Source: Acinetobacter sp. N54.MGS-139 (lineage in GTDB: Bacteria > Pseudomonadota > Gammaproteobacteria > Burkholderiales > Burkholderiaceae_F). From it: a stretch of DNA of 56,302 bases. The stretch lies in assembly GCA_000980495.1 (NCBI GenBank), contig LARN01000004.1, positions 1-56,302 of the forward strand. Reading direction: 5' to 3'. The translations under genes were made by a program, and so were the position numbers. Below are positions 34,253 through 42,858 of the stretch, piece after piece. The notes below the pieces were generated by a model. That model was not told the origin of the DNA, made no database searches, and worked only from the letters and a program-made list of their open reading frames with translations. How positions within the stretch are numbered: position 1 is the first letter of the stretch; every line of letters starts with the position of its first letter.

Positions 34253-35149
34253 ATGTTTAAAAGAATAGGTTTGTTCCTCCTGACCAACGTAGCCGTTTTG
34301 GTTGTACTCGGAGTTGTCCTCAACATTGTTTCTGCCGTTTTCGGAATCAACTTTTCTAACGTTGCCGGAAAGGGCCAGAGCTACGGGACACTTCTGGTAT
34401 TTGCGGCGATTGTCGGCTTCAGCGGTTCCATCATTTCCTTGCTCATGAGCAAGACGATTGCCAAATCGACGATGGGCGTACAGATGATTGACGTCAATCA
34501 TCCGAGCACCAAACTCGAAGCTTGGCTCGTTGACACCGTTCATCATCACTCTCAGAAAGCCGGCATCCCGATGCCGGAAGTCGGTATCTATGAAGGCGAA
34601 GCCAATGCTTTCGCGACCGGCGCAACAAAGAATTCTTCCATGGTGGCTGTTTCCACCGGCCTTCTTTCCAGCATGAACAAAGAAGAAGTGGAAGCCGTTT
34701 TGGCTCATGAGATCGCTCACGTTGCCAACGGCGACATGGTGACCATGACCTTGATTCAGGGTGTTACCAACACCTTCGTCGTTTTCCTGTCTCGTATCAT
34801 CGGCAACTTTGTGGATCGCGGCATTCTCCGCAATGAGGATGATGCTCCTGGTGTCGGTTACTACGTGACTTCCTTCATCCTTGACTTGGTCTTGGGTTTC
34901 CTGGCTTCCATGGTTGTGGCTGCTTTCTCCCGTCATCGCGAATTCAGAGCCGATGCCGGCGCCGCAAAGATCATGGGCAGCTCGACTCCGATGATCAACG
35001 CTCTGGCTCGTTTGGGCGGCGTCCCGACCGAAGAGCTTCCGGGTGCTGTCAAAGGATTCGGTATCGCCGGTTCTATCGGCCAGCTGCTTGCTACGCATCC
35101 TTCCATTGAAGATCGAATCGCTGCTCTGCGCACACAGAACGGTCGTTAA
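34253..35149 (+). CDS. htpX: Membrane zinc protease HtpX
   Basis: A 298-residue M48 peptidase with four hydrophobic segments. The zinc motif HEIAH is at residues 152-156, and the third ligand lies in the later EFRADAGAA segment. HtpX works with FtsH in quality control of inner-membrane proteins. Transcribed alone; ends in a strong terminator. Confidence 0.96.
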   Translation: MFKRIGLFLLTNVAVLVVLGVVLNIVSAVFGINFSNVAGKGQSYGTLLVFAAIVGFSGSIISLLMSKTIAKSTMGVQMIDVNHPSTKLEAWLVDTVHHHSQKAGIPMPEVGIYEGEANAFATGATKNSSMVAVSTGLLSSMNKEEVEAVLAHEIAHVANGDMVTMTLIQGVTNTFVVFLSRIIGNFVDRGILRNEDDAPGVGYYVTSFILDLVLGFLASMVVAAFSRHREFRADAGAAKIMGSSTPMINALARLGGVPTEELPGAVKGFGIAGSIGQLLATHPSIEDRIAALRTQNGR

Positions 35150-35167
35150 TTAACAGACTGATATTCC

Positions 35168-35199
35168 AACAAAAAGCCGCCGCAAGGCGGTTTTTTGTT
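35168..35199 (+). terminator. Terminator after htpX
   Basis: A 14-bp stem with a GC-rich core (CCGCC/GGCGG) and a GCAA loop, flanked by A-tract and T-tract that extend the stem. Potentially bidirectional, so it can also stop the XRE gene reading leftwards. Confidence 0.92.
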
Positions 35200-35226
35200 G
35201 TCTGTGTTATCGAGTAGAGAACGGAA

Positions 35227-35562
35227 TCAGGATTTTCGGAAAGCCTTGGAATGCTCAAAATTTGTTAATGGAACGGAGATCTTTTTTCCTGAAGGAAGAT
35301 CGACTTGCAGCGAGAGCTTTCCTCCAAGAGTGTTCACATATCTCACGAGATCGGTTAATTTTACGTCCATGGCGTTTCTTTCAATTTTGCCAACAACAGA
35401 CTGTGAGAGCTGAAGCTTCCTTGCGACTTCTTCTTGAGTCAAGTTTTGTTCGTATCGAAGTCTTGAGATGGCATGCTGCAAGACCATCTGTGAATGCTCC
35501 TTCTTAGCTTTTTCTCGGAATTCCGGTGTTTTTGAGGCCAGAAACTCTTCCAATGTCACCAA
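35227..35562 (-). CDS. XRE-family helix-turn-helix regulator (antitoxin-like)
   Basis: A 111-residue protein. After a leading helical part (MVTLEEFLASKTPEFREKAKKEHSQMV), the HTH_3 domain is plain (LRYEQNLTQEEVARKLQLSQSVVGKIERNAMDVKLTDLVRYVNTLGGKL). Such proteins are often antitoxins paired with a HigB-like toxin, but no partner frame lies beside it. A 9-bp inverted repeat at 35594-35616 just upstream could be its operator. Confidence 0.78.
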   Translation of the reverse strand: MVTLEEFLASKTPEFREKAKKEHSQMVLQHAISRLRYEQNLTQEEVARKLQLSQSVVGKIERNAMDVKLTDLVRYVNTLGGKLSLQVDLPSGKKISVPLTNFEHSKAFRKS

Positions 35563-35593
35563 CTTTCTCCCATGGGTAAAACATGTGCGGATT

Positions 35594-35616
35594 TAGAGAA
35601 GAGAGCTTCTTCTCTA
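35594..35616. promoter_or_regulatory. Inverted repeat upstream of the XRE gene
   Basis: A perfect 9-bp inverted repeat, TAGAGAAGA and TCTTCTCTA, with a 5-base spacer, 32 bases before the XRE start. The position suits an operator. It has no T-tract on either side, so a terminator is unlikely. Confidence 0.5.
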
Positions 35617-35679
35617 TATGAGTTAAAAGAGTTACGTTAAATTATTTTCTGATCGGCTCCCACCTTTGATCGGCTAATG

Positions 35680-35750
35680 GTAGGTATTGGTGCGAAAGCG
35701 CGGGAGTAAAGTAAGCTGTCCTGCGTTCTCCCGATTACCAATATTCTTTT
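35680..35750 (+). ncRNA. Candidate structured RNA (nested stems)
   Basis: Within the 280-bp gap between the XRE and MATE genes there are two nested, perfectly paired stems: TATTGGT (35685-35691) with ACCAATA (35737-35743), and CGGGAG (35701-35706) with CTCCCG (35728-35733). They are followed by ATATTCTTTT. Just before lie two copies of TGATCGGCT (35650-35658 and 35667-35675). It could be a small RNA with its own terminator, or a remnant element. No known family is recognised. Confidence 0.3.
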
Positions 35751-35797
35751 GAATGAAAAACGGCAAATTCGTCTGCTAACGCAAGACAATCTGTAAG

Positions 35798-35826
35798 AAA
35801 ACAGCCCACCATCGTGAGCTGTTTTT
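35798..35826 (-). terminator. Terminator after the MATE gene
   Basis: An 8-bp stem AAAACAGC / GCTGTTTT (35798-35805 with 35818-35825), extended inside by CAC/GTG-type pairing, lies 17 bases beyond the MATE stop. It has T-tracts on both strands and may be bidirectional. Confidence 0.75.
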
Positions 35827-35842
35827 AGAGTGAAAGAATGAC

Positions 35843-37234
35843 TTAACGAAGCCAGACTTTATGTCCGTGAGCAAAAGCTCTGGCCACGTAAACGGCACAG
35901 ACGCCGACGATGTTGCCGGAAAGCGTCAAACCGATCGTAATGGCAGTCCAGTAACCTGCGGCACCCATCGGAGCAGGACTTAAATAATCCGTGAAGGTAA
36001 GAATACTGCCCAAGCCCAAACCTAAGCCCCAGAGGAAGACGCCATAGATGACCATCGGCAGGAAAGTGATTCGATAGCCTCGCATGGAGAAGCTGCCGAC
36101 ACAGTTAACCGCGTCAAAAACGTGATAGATGGACGCAAAGCCGATAAGGTAGGTACTGACCTTAATGACGTCCAAATCGCTCGTGTAGAGACCTACAAAG
36201 AAGTATTTGCAGAAGTAGAGCAAGGCAGAGACGAACACTGCTAAGCAAATGCAGAACTTCAGACATTTGTAGGTCGCCATTTTTGCCGTTTCAGGAGAAT
36301 TCGCACCGAGAGACTGCGAAACCAAAACAGAAGAGGTCACACCGATGGCAAGAGGAGCCATGTAAAAGAGCGAAGTTAAGTTCGCAACGATCTGGTGAGC
36401 GGAAACGACATCGGCGCCTAAACGAGAAATGAAAATCGTCATGAAGGTAAATGACGTTACTTCAAAGAAGGCGGACAAGCCGATCGGAATTCCGAGCTTA
36501 AGCAGGTTCGTTAAGGCCTTGCGGTCAGGCATGGAGATTCGCTTCTGCCGCATCTTAGCGTAGAAGCTGTCGTAGTGCCAGATGACCCAGTAAAGGAAAA
36601 GGCTGAGGAATGCGTTGATCGTAGACGATATGGCGCAGCCTGCTCCTCCGAAACTCGGAATAAATGCCCAGCCGAAGATAAAAATGTAGTTCGTGACTGC
36701 TTTAACGGCCAGCATGGACAGCGCAATCCACATCGCGACCTTGGGGCGGGATACTGCGGCATTCATCGCCATATAGGCGCGTCCGGCCATCGCAGCCGGA
36801 AGACCGATAGCGTTAATCAGAAGGAAGCTTGTCGCGATTTCGGCAACGCGTCCGGTGGAGTTGGTCAGCGTCATCCACATCGGCGTGTAGCACATCAATG
36901 CCATGCCGATGATTGCCAGAAGAATGGCGAGCCAAATCGTTTGATGAAGCTCGAAGCCGATTTTCTCGTGGTGGCCTGCGCCGTAGTGATGACCGGCGAT
37001 CGGAGAGAGCCCCTGCATCACGCCGACCAAAGCGACGAATACAGAAACGGAAACAGCCAAACCAATGGCAACAGCGGCCAAGTCGGTGGAACCGAGATGG
37101 CCGGTCATTAAAGTATCAAGTGTTGCTCCGCCGACAATGGCAACGTTGGAGATCCAGACGGGGAGCGAGAGCTTAATAATCGCCCAATAGGAAGTATCCG
37201 GCGGTTGAAGCCGGCTCAAAATTCGAGTTGACAT
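35843..37234 (-). CDS. MATE-family efflux transporter (NorM-like)
   Basis: A 463-residue inner-membrane protein with about twelve helices in two MatE halves. It shows the family's GGATLDTLMTGHLGSTDLAAVAIG near the N-terminus and the G-Q/S-rich second half (FFEVTSFTFMTIFISRLGADVVSAHQI). MATE exporters expel cationic drugs or metabolites with Na+ or H+. It follows the GT39-like gene by 16 bp on the same strand, so they probably share a transcript. Confidence 0.9.
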   Translation of the reverse strand: MSTRILSRLQPPDTSYWAIIKLSLPVWISNVAIVGGATLDTLMTGHLGSTDLAAVAIGLAVSVSVFVALVGVMQGLSPIAGHHYGAGHHEKIGFELHQTIWLAILLAIIGMALMCYTPMWMTLTNSTGRVAEIATSFLLINAIGLPAAMAGRAYMAMNAAVSRPKVAMWIALSMLAVKAVTNYIFIFGWAFIPSFGGAGCAISSTINAFLSLFLYWVIWHYDSFYAKMRQKRISMPDRKALTNLLKLGIPIGLSAFFEVTSFTFMTIFISRLGADVVSAHQIVANLTSLFYMAPLAIGVTSSVLVSQSLGANSPETAKMATYKCLKFCICLAVFVSALLYFCKYFFVGLYTSDLDVIKVSTYLIGFASIYHVFDAVNCVGSFSMRGYRITFLPMVIYGVFLWGLGLGLGSILTFTDYLSPAPMGAAGYWTAITIGLTLSGNIVGVCAVYVARAFAHGHKVWLR

Positions 37235-37250
37235 ACCAAAAAGGCAGAAA

Positions 37251-38975
37251 CTACTTTCTGCGAATTAAGAGGAACTTTTCGCTGCTTCTCGGACGTCCTT
37301 GGAAAACATCGACGACTTCATAGCGAAGATCAAGGGTGTTTTCATCGTAATCTCTGTCAACGGCACGCAGGATCCAAGGTGCATCTGCCTGCTTATCAAA
37401 GTTGACGCCGCCCCAGTAATTAAAAGCAGCGATATTGCTCAAAGTTAAATGAGAAGCACCGATCTTGTCGAGCGGAATTTTGTTTTCAACGGCAACCGCT
37501 TTAAAGTTGTCGACAATAGGCTTCATAGAGCGAGCCCCGTCAATCAAATTGACGAATAAGCTCATGACAATAATCCAAACCGCAGTCAGCCCGGTTCCTG
37601 CCATCCAAGCGCCTCTCCAGGAAAAAACCGGGTGCTTGAACAGGCGCCAGAAGACAATTGCGATCCACAGGAGGGTGGCGATAACGGCAAGCAGAAAAAG
37701 GAAGACGGAAGTTCCGTGCGGCTCAACATCCGGCGCCAAACGAGTAATAGAGAAAGCCATCTTGGCCGGAACACCTTGTGTCCAGGCAAAGAAGTAAACC
37801 CAGACAGCAATCACGGCAAGCGTATAGATGATGCCGGAATACAAATCCAGAAAGTTTTCTCGGCTGCGCTTAAGGCTGACCACGCCGAGTGCAGCTAAAA
37901 CCGACAGCGAGGGAACTAAGAAAAGCAGCGTGCTGTAGAGTTCCGTCCCTGTAAAAATGACGGAGCATAGTGCAACAACCGAGAAGGAAAGCGGAATAAT
38001 CAGCGGAGCCTGGCGAATTTGATCTCTCCAGGCATAGATGCCCCATAAGGCCAAAGGCCACAGCGGGAATGTCAGCCAGGAAATGTTCTTGAGAAGCCAA
38101 AGGTATTCGTCAGCCGGTAGCGGAGAAAGCGCGGCAAGGCTGATGGAAATCCAGCTCTTGAACCATTCGGTCGCTTCTGCCGGGAAGCAGGCAAAAACTA
38201 AAATCGGCCAAAGCATCGCGGTCGCAAAAGCCACAGATAAAGTTAGCACGGCGCGCTTGGAGCGGCTGGTGTAATCAGGCGTCAGGAAAATTGCGACCCA
38301 GGCTCCGAAGAAACACCAAAGGCCGGCGCCGGGACTGCTGGCCAAGGCAATGGCGCCGATGGCAAGACCGGCAATAATTGAACCGCGCCACAGATATTCG
38401 AGACTTAAAACGATGCCGTAGAAAGCTAAAGCCGAGAAGGCGAGCAGGCACGTAACCGGAGTCAGTTCGTGGAAGGCGGCGATGATGCCGTAGGTACCCA
38501 CGGTCAGAAGAACGGCAATGTCGGCGACTAAGCGTCCGTAGTCTTTTCGCGCGGCTTCTCCGCCGAAAGCAAAGCTCACAGGCTGGGCTTCGTCGCGACG
38601 GGAAAGAAGATAGGTGGAGTACCAAATCGCGGCCGTGGTCACTGCAAACCATAGACCGGCAGTAATATGGAAGGCCTCTACGTTGCCGAAGAGGGGACCG
38701 AAAACTTTAATGCTGAGCGCTGCAAACCAGAAAGAAAGAGGACCGACGTCGGAAGCCGGGAATCCGTTGACGTTCGGGAGAAGCCAATCGGCTAAAGAGC
38801 CGTTGGCCATGTTCCAGGCTACACCGAACGAAATCAGAGACTTTCCGCTCCATACATCCGTAGAAAAGAACAACGGCAGCACGAACGCAGCTAAAAGTGC
38901 AATTAATGCCGCTCTCGGAAGTTTGCCGGCAGCCGATGCGCTGACGACGGCCGGAGAGGAATGGTTACTTAACAT
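37251..38975 (-). CDS. GT39/ArnT-like membrane glycosyltransferase
   Basis: A 574-residue integral membrane protein with about 11-12 helices and a soluble C-terminal domain. The first periplasmic loop (SGKSLISFGVAWNMANGSLADWLLPNVNG) resembles the dolichol-phosphate-mannose or ArnT-type GT-C fold, but the usual DE(xx) catalytic acid is not clear; DVWSG may mark its place. A lipid-linked sugar transfer in the periplasm is inferred. It is upstream of a MATE gene in one transcript. The exact substrate is unknown. Confidence 0.65.
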   Translation of the reverse strand: MLSNHSSPAVVSASAAGKLPRAALIALLAAFVLPLFFSTDVWSGKSLISFGVAWNMANGSLADWLLPNVNGFPASDVGPLSFWFAALSIKVFGPLFGNVEAFHITAGLWFAVTTAAIWYSTYLLSRRDEAQPVSFAFGGEAARKDYGRLVADIAVLLTVGTYGIIAAFHELTPVTCLLAFSALAFYGIVLSLEYLWRGSIIAGLAIGAIALASSPGAGLWCFFGAWVAIFLTPDYTSRSKRAVLTLSVAFATAMLWPILVFACFPAEATEWFKSWISISLAALSPLPADEYLWLLKNISWLTFPLWPLALWGIYAWRDQIRQAPLIIPLSFSVVALCSVIFTGTELYSTLLFLVPSLSVLAALGVVSLKRSRENFLDLYSGIIYTLAVIAVWVYFFAWTQGVPAKMAFSITRLAPDVEPHGTSVFLFLLAVIATLLWIAIVFWRLFKHPVFSWRGAWMAGTGLTAVWIIVMSLFVNLIDGARSMKPIVDNFKAVAVENKIPLDKIGASHLTLSNIAAFNYWGGVNFDKQADAPWILRAVDRDYDENTLDLRYEVVDVFQGRPRSSEKFLLIRRK

Positions 38976-39015
38976 CGAGGCAGTGTGGTTGTAGACCTGA
39001 AAGGTGCGATTTTAC

Positions 39016-39047
39016 TAAGAAAAAGGGCAGCTCAAAAGGCTGCCCTT
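39016..39047 (-). terminator. Terminator after rpmE2
   Basis: On the minus strand a perfect 9-bp stem AAGGGCAGC / GCTGCCCTT with a 7-base loop is followed by TTTCTTAG. It lies 24 bases after the L31 stop and just before the GT39-like gene. Confidence 0.9.
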
Positions 39048-39070
39048 CGGATCAGTATGAAACTGAAAAA

Positions 39071-39367
39071 TTATTTTTTAGCCTTAGCAGCCTTGGCAGC
39101 TTCAGCAGAAGCGTTGAGGGCAGCAGACTTAGCAGCAAATTTCTGACGGAATTTTTCAACACGGCCGGCTTCGACGATACGTGTCTGAGCGCCAGTGTAG
39201 AAAGGATGAGATTCGCTGGAGGTATCAAGCTTAACCTGCGGATAGGTAACGCCGTCGATTTCAACGGTGTCACGAGCGTCGGCAGTAGAGCGAATGATGA
39301 AGGTCTTGCCGATGGACATATCGGTGAAGGCAACTTCACGATACTGCGGATGAATATTCGGTTTCAT
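39071..39367 (-). CDS. rpmE2: 50S ribosomal protein L31 type B
   Basis: A 98-residue L31. It starts [23 protein letters not shown] and lacks the CxxC zinc ligands of type A, so it is the zinc-independent C-minus form. The C-terminus carries an Ala/Lys-rich tail ([13 protein letters not shown]) longer than usual. It sits next to rho as in other betaproteobacteria. GGA precedes the ATG by eight bases. Confidence 0.93.
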   Translation of the reverse strand: MKPNIHPQYREVAFTDMSIGKTFIIRSTADARDTVEIDGVTYPQVKLDTSSESHPFYTGAQTRIVEAGRVEKFRQKFAAKSAALNASAEAAKAAKAKK

Positions 39368-39386
39368 GTGTATTCCAAAAAATGTC

Positions 39387-39453
39387 GGTCGCCACCAACC
39401 TTGCGAGACCGCTCACCGTTGTGAGTCTTACATCCGGCATGTCAGAACGTGCC
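39387..39453 (-). promoter_or_regulatory. Structured leader of rpmE2
   Basis: Three consecutive hairpins lie upstream of the L31 start: GGCA...TGCC (39436-39453), CTCAC-AACG-GTGAG (39412-39425) and GGTC.CGC...GCGACC (39387-39410). The last ends 20 bases before the start codon. Autoregulatory L31 leaders are known from several phyla, so this is a candidate autogenous control RNA; I cannot match it to a named family. Confidence 0.45.
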
Positions 39454-39516
39454 TAAGTTAATAAAAACAAGGGCAAAATTATACCCAAATTTCTTTTTAA
39501 AGCAAACAGATGTCGC

Positions 39517-40773
39517 TCATCGGCGCATCATGGCAAAGAACTCAGCGTTGTTCTTTGTCGGGCGCATCTTATCAAGCAGGAATTCCATTGCCTGGATTTC
39601 GTCCATGTCGTAAAGGAACTTTCTGAGAATCCAAATGTTCTGAAGTTCCTGCGGAGCCAGAAGCAGTTCTTCCTTACGGGTTCCGCTCTTGGCAACGTTG
39701 ATGGCCGGGTAGACGCGTTTTTCAGCAAGACGGCGATCCAGATGGATTTCCATGTTGCCGGTGCCTTTGAATTCTTCATAAATCACATCGTCCATACGGC
39801 TGCCGGTTTCAACCAGAGCGGTACCGATGATGGTGAGAGAGCCGCCTTCTTCCAGGTTGCGGGCTGCGCCGAGAATACGTTTCGGGCGCTGCAGGGCGTT
39901 GGAGTCTACGCCGCCGGTAAGCACTTTACCGGATGTCGGAACCACGGTGTTGTAGGCGCGGGCCAGACGCGTAATGGAGTCAAGCAGAATAACGACGTCT
40001 TTCTTGCTTTCAGCCAGGCGCTTGGCTTTTTCGATGACCATTTCAGCAACCTGAACATGGCGAGTAGCCGGTTCGTCGAAGGTGGAAGCAATGACTTCGC
40101 CTTTAACGGAGCGTTCCATTTCTGTCACTTCTTCAGGACGTTCGTCGATCAGAAGGACCATCAGGATGACGTCCGGATAGTTAGCGGTAATCGCGTGAGC
40201 GATATGCTGCATTAAAACGGTCTTACCGGACTTCGGAGAAGCAACCAACAGAGCACGCTGTCCCTTGCCGATCGGAGCCAGGATATCGATCAGACGACCG
40301 GTAAGGTTTTCGTCGCCGGAAATGTTGCGTTCAAGTTTGAGCGGCTGATTCGGGAAAAGCGGAGTCAGGTTCTCAAAAAGAATGCGGTGTTTAAGAGCTT
40401 CGGGAGGAAGACCGTTGACTTTGTCGACTTTGACCAAAGCAAAATAGCGCTCGCCGTCCTTCGGAATGCGGACTTCACCTTCAACCGTGTCGCCGGTATG
40501 AAGATTGAAGCGGCGGATCTGAGACGGAGAGATATAAATATCTTCCGTACTGGCTAAATAAGAAGAAACAGGAGAGCGAAGGAAACCGAATCCGTCAGGA
40601 AGGATTTCTAAAGTTCCGTCACCGAAAATCTGTTCGCCGGCTTTCGCGCGCTTCTTCAAGATGGCGAACATGAGTTCCTGCTTGCGAAGGCGGCTGGCGT
40701 TATCAACGTCGAGTTCTAAAGCAATGTCAAGAAGCTCGGAAACGTGCTTGGATTTTAGGTCGGATAAATGCAT
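39517..40773 (-). CDS. rho: Transcription termination factor Rho
   Basis: A 418-residue hexameric RNA helicase. The start is taken at 40773 ([18 protein letters not shown]) like E. coli Rho; the frame is open 11 codons further. The RNA-binding cold-shock domain contains GFGFLRSP, and the ATPase P-loop is [12 protein letters not shown]. The Q- and R-loops ([32 protein letters not shown]) are intact, so bicyclomycin-site residues appear conserved. Confidence 0.97.
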   Translation of the reverse strand: MHLSDLKSKHVSELLDIALELDVDNASRLRKQELMFAILKKRAKAGEQIFGDGTLEILPDGFGFLRSPVSSYLASTEDIYISPSQIRRFNLHTGDTVEGEVRIPKDGERYFALVKVDKVNGLPPEALKHRILFENLTPLFPNQPLKLERNISGDENLTGRLIDILAPIGKGQRALLVASPKSGKTVLMQHIAHAITANYPDVILMVLLIDERPEEVTEMERSVKGEVIASTFDEPATRHVQVAEMVIEKAKRLAESKKDVVILLDSITRLARAYNTVVPTSGKVLTGGVDSNALQRPKRILGAARNLEEGGSLTIIGTALVETGSRMDDVIYEEFKGTGNMEIHLDRRLAEKRVYPAINVAKSGTRKEELLLAPQELQNIWILRKFLYDMDEIQAMEFLLDKMRPTKNNAEFFAMMRR

Positions 40774-40910
40774 AGGAATAGAAGCTCTTGCGAATGAGGA
40801 TTGCACAATAATCCCAAACGAAGAGGTTTAAATAAAAGAGGGAGGAAGAACAAAGAAAGGAAGAGAGCAACGGTCCGATAAAGAGGAAATCGAACCGTTG
40901 TAAAGCAAAA
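40774..40910 (-). promoter_or_regulatory. rho leader: hairpin followed by a pyrimidine-rich, G-poor stretch
   Basis: After the trxA stop the minus strand forms a stem CAACGGT/ACCGTTG (40868-40874 with 40894-40900), extended inside by CGAT/ATCG pairing. From about 40867 down to 40815 the transcript is C/T-rich with very few G (runs such as CTCTCTTCCTTTCTTTG), as expected of a Rho loading (rut) site. rho is autoregulated by attenuation in E. coli, so the same is inferred here. Confidence 0.5.
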
Positions 40911-41231
40911 TTAGATGAAGTTCTTGAGGAATTCAGAGAACTGAGCGGAATTCATAGCGCCGGCCTGCTGAGCCTGGAGCTGGCCGTCTTTGTAAACGGC
41001 AAGAGTAGGAATACCGCGAACGCCCAGCTGAGAAGCGACATCCTGGCATTCATCAACGTTGTATTTAACGATCTGAACACCGTCGGGAAGGGATTCGGCA
41101 GCTTTTTCAAGAACCGGTCCGAGCATACGGCAGGGACCACACCAGGGAGCCCAGAAGTCAACGACTACAACACCTTTTTGATTCAGGACGTCGTCAACAA
41201 AGCTGGCGTCTGTAACTTGTTTTAAGGCCAT
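40911..41231 (-). CDS. trxA: Thioredoxin 1
   Basis: A 106-residue thioredoxin. The active site is WAPWCGPCRML with Cys31 and Cys34; the cis-proline lies in GIPTLAVYK. It reduces cytoplasmic disulfides such as those of ribonucleotide reductase and PAPS reductase. GGAGGT precedes the ATG. The trxA-rho pairing matches other proteobacteria. Confidence 0.97.
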   Translation of the reverse strand: MALKQVTDASFVDDVLNQKGVVVVDFWAPWCGPCRMLGPVLEKAAESLPDGVQIVKYNVDECQDVASQLGVRGIPTLAVYKDGQLQAQQAGAMNSAQFSEFLKNFI

Positions 41232-41532
41232 TTTTTAAATTACCTCCAATTATTGATTCCCCGGAACCAAGATGGCTCCAACGGATGATGGGATACTATC
41301 ACCGAGAGGGCTTAGAGCTAATTCAAAAGCCCCAAAAAGGTGAAACAAATTTCTTGTAACTATACACACTTGAAAGAGACTTGAGCGCGTGCTCGTGCAA
41401 TGTCAAATCCGGTCAGACAAATCGAAAATAGTGAGAGCGTCGGCGCTGTCTGCCATAACAAGGATTTGTAAGGTTCGGTATCAAGACATCTCAGGCACGA
41501 AATTAAAGATAAACGCTCCGAATTCGTTGACG
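41232..41532 (-). promoter_or_regulatory. Upstream region of trxA
   Basis: About 300 bp without a gene. On the minus strand a possible extended -10 (TGATAGTAT, around 41293-41301) lies some 60 bases before the trxA start, with no good -35. The rest shows no coding frame with a ribosome binding site and no strong hairpin. Confidence 0.35.
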
Positions 41533-41583
41533 AAAAAGAAACAGCGCCGAGGAGATAGACAATTGGTCTTCTCCGGACGGCGC
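41533..41583 (-). terminator. Terminator after the small secreted protein gene
   Basis: On the minus strand two stacked stems, GGCGCC.. region CGGCGC/GCGCCG (41578-41583 with 41544-41549) and TCTCC/GGAGA (41570-41574 with 41551-41555), are followed by TGTTTCTTTTTCG. It begins 20 bases beyond the stop at 41604. Confidence 0.75.
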
Positions 41584-41603
41584 CGGTGCTTCAAGAGAGG
41601 AGT

Positions 41604-41849
41604 TTAGTTTTCTGCCAGCTCAACCTCTTTTTGAAAGAGCTTGCCCGTGTAGTCAACCTTGACGACAACACGTTTTTTCTGTGCGTGAATCTTCTTAGGG
41701 GCGGGAGCTTTACGGATAACGGCCGTTTTCTGAACTTTAAATTTACCTTGAGCGTAAGCTGCCGGGTCCCAGCGGCCGACGAGCTTGGCATTGGCCACGC
41801 CGGAGAATGCGAGCATCAACGCGATTAAAGGAACGCAGAATCTGATCAA
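41604..41849 (-). CDS. Small secreted basic protein, unknown function
   Basis: An 81-residue protein that I do not recognise. It has a clean Sec signal (MIRFCVPLIALMLAFSGVANA, cleavage near residue 21) and a Lys/Val-rich mature part (about 60 residues) with two alternating basic segments (KAPAPKKIHAQKKRVVVKV). Translation starts at TTG 41849, because GAGGAGGAG, an almost perfect ribosome binding site, lies six bases before it. An 8-bp inverted repeat (GGTGGTAA/TTACCACC, 41865-41887) precedes it. A terminator follows, so it is a complete single-gene unit. Confidence 0.72.
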   Translation of the reverse strand: MIRFCVPLIALMLAFSGVANAKLVGRWDPAAYAQGKFKVQKTAVIRKAPAPKKIHAQKKRVVVKVDYTGKLFQKEVELAEN

Positions 41850-41864
41850 TTTCTCCTCCTCAAA

Positions 41865-41887
41865 GGTGGTAAACAGATGTTACCACC
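41865..41887. promoter_or_regulatory. Inverted repeat before the small secreted protein gene
   Basis: A perfect 8-bp inverted repeat GGTGGTAA / TTACCACC with a 7-base spacer, 16 bases before the TTG start on the minus strand. It may be an operator or a leader hairpin close to the ribosome binding site. Confidence 0.45.
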
Positions 41888-41956
41888 GCAGATTGAGAAA
41901 GGCCATTTTTCGATGAAGCACGGTTCTTCCCGGCTGGCGCAAAACTCAAATTCATA

Positions 41957-41962
41957 TATAAT
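41957..41962 (+). promoter_or_regulatory. -10 element of the SRP RNA gene
   Basis: TATAAT at 41957-41962, nine bases before the proposed 5' end of ffs. A weak -35 (CTGGCG at 41934-41939) lies at 17-base spacing. Confidence 0.6.
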
Positions 41963-41970
41963 TCGTACCC

Positions 41971-42070
41971 GGCGAGCCCCCTCGCATGTGAACGTCGTGA
42001 ATCTGGTCAGGTCGGGAACGAAGCAGCCATAGCGAAACTAGCAGTGCCGAGGTGTGGTTCGCCTTTCCTT
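41971..42070 (+). ncRNA. ffs: Signal recognition particle 4.5S RNA
   Basis: About 100 nt. The conserved apical region is clear: GGTCAGGTCGGGAACGAAGC, AGCCATAGCG and GCAGTGCCGAGGTGTGG. The 5' strand GGCGAGCC pairs with GGTTCGCC at the 3' end. It binds Ffh to target membrane proteins. The ends are inferred from pairing; a TATAAT lies just upstream, and the T-rich tail after 42064 may be the terminator. Confidence 0.93.
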
Positions 42071-42087
42071 TTCAATAAGGTGCTCAA

Positions 42088-42597
42088 ATGGATAATTTCA
42101 ATATTCGCAATGCTCGTCCTCAGGATTGCCCGGTTATTGCCGAACTTATCCGCGGATTGGCCCATTACGAAAAACTCGATGACCAGTGCCAGGTCACTCC
42201 CGAACTCCTTGAAAAATGTCTTTTCGGCGATAAGCCCGAATGCTATGCCGTTGTCGGCTGGATAACCGAAGAAGACGGAACTGAAAAGCCCGTAAGCTTT
42301 GCACTCTATTTCTATAACTTCTCCACATTCCTTGCCCGCAAAGGTCTCTATTTAGAAGATATCTTTGTGCTTCCCGAATATCGCCACCGCGGCATCGGCA
42401 AGAAGATGATGAATTACCTTGCGGCCAAAGCAGTCGAAGACGGCTGCGGCAGATTTGAATGGTCTGTTCTCGATTGGAACCAGCCGGCGATCGATTTCTA
42501 TGAGAGCATCGGTGCCACGGTTATGCAGGAATGGCGTATTTGCCGCCTGACCGGTGAGAAACTCGAGCAGTTTGCCGAGACTAAACCGGCCAAGTAA
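42088..42597 (+). CDS. GNAT N-acetyltransferase (diamine acetyltransferase-like)
   Basis: A 169-residue GNAT enzyme. The acetyl-CoA loop is EYRHRGIGKKMM (about residue 95), preceded by LYLEDIFVLP. The C-terminal RFEWSVLDWNQPAIDFYESIGA and EWRICRLTG match spermidine/spermine acetyltransferase-type GNATs, so polyamines or diamines are plausible substrates. It lies 18 bp after the SRP RNA and ends in its own terminator. Confidence 0.85.
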   Translation: MDNFNIRNARPQDCPVIAELIRGLAHYEKLDDQCQVTPELLEKCLFGDKPECYAVVGWITEEDGTEKPVSFALYFYNFSTFLARKGLYLEDIFVLPEYRHRGIGKKMMNYLAAKAVEDGCGRFEWSVLDWNQPAIDFYESIGATVMQEWRICRLTGEKLEQFAETKPAK

Positions 42598-42619
42598 AAA
42601 GCAAAACCTACTTTTGTAT

Positions 42620-42648
42620 AGAGCGTCCTTTGAGGCGCTCTGTTTTTC
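42620..42648 (+). terminator. Terminator after the GNAT gene
   Basis: Stem AGAGCG/CGCTCT (42620-42625 with 42636-42641), extended inside by CCT/AGG, followed by GTTTTTC. It separates the acetyltransferase from dnaX. Confidence 0.85.
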
Positions 42649-42858
42649 TAGAGCATTTCTATCTGTCCGGATAGACGCGTCCGGATTAATTGGAAAGAGC
42701 TGTCGTCTATTTTCACGTAAAGAAGTATTTCCTAACTCGCTGACGGATAAGACAATCCGAGCCGAATTGATATAGGATTATTGTCATGCTTAAAAAGCTG
42801 ATGACCGGGGAGAAACGCTCTGTCGAATCGGCTGAACAATAAATTTCGGAATAGCCTA

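Noticed and set aside
42786..42842. An 18-codon frame (MLKKLMTGEKRSVESAEQ) before dnaX
   Set aside because: Too short, weak ribosome binding site, no terminator or regulatory structure nearby; listed only as a curiosity.
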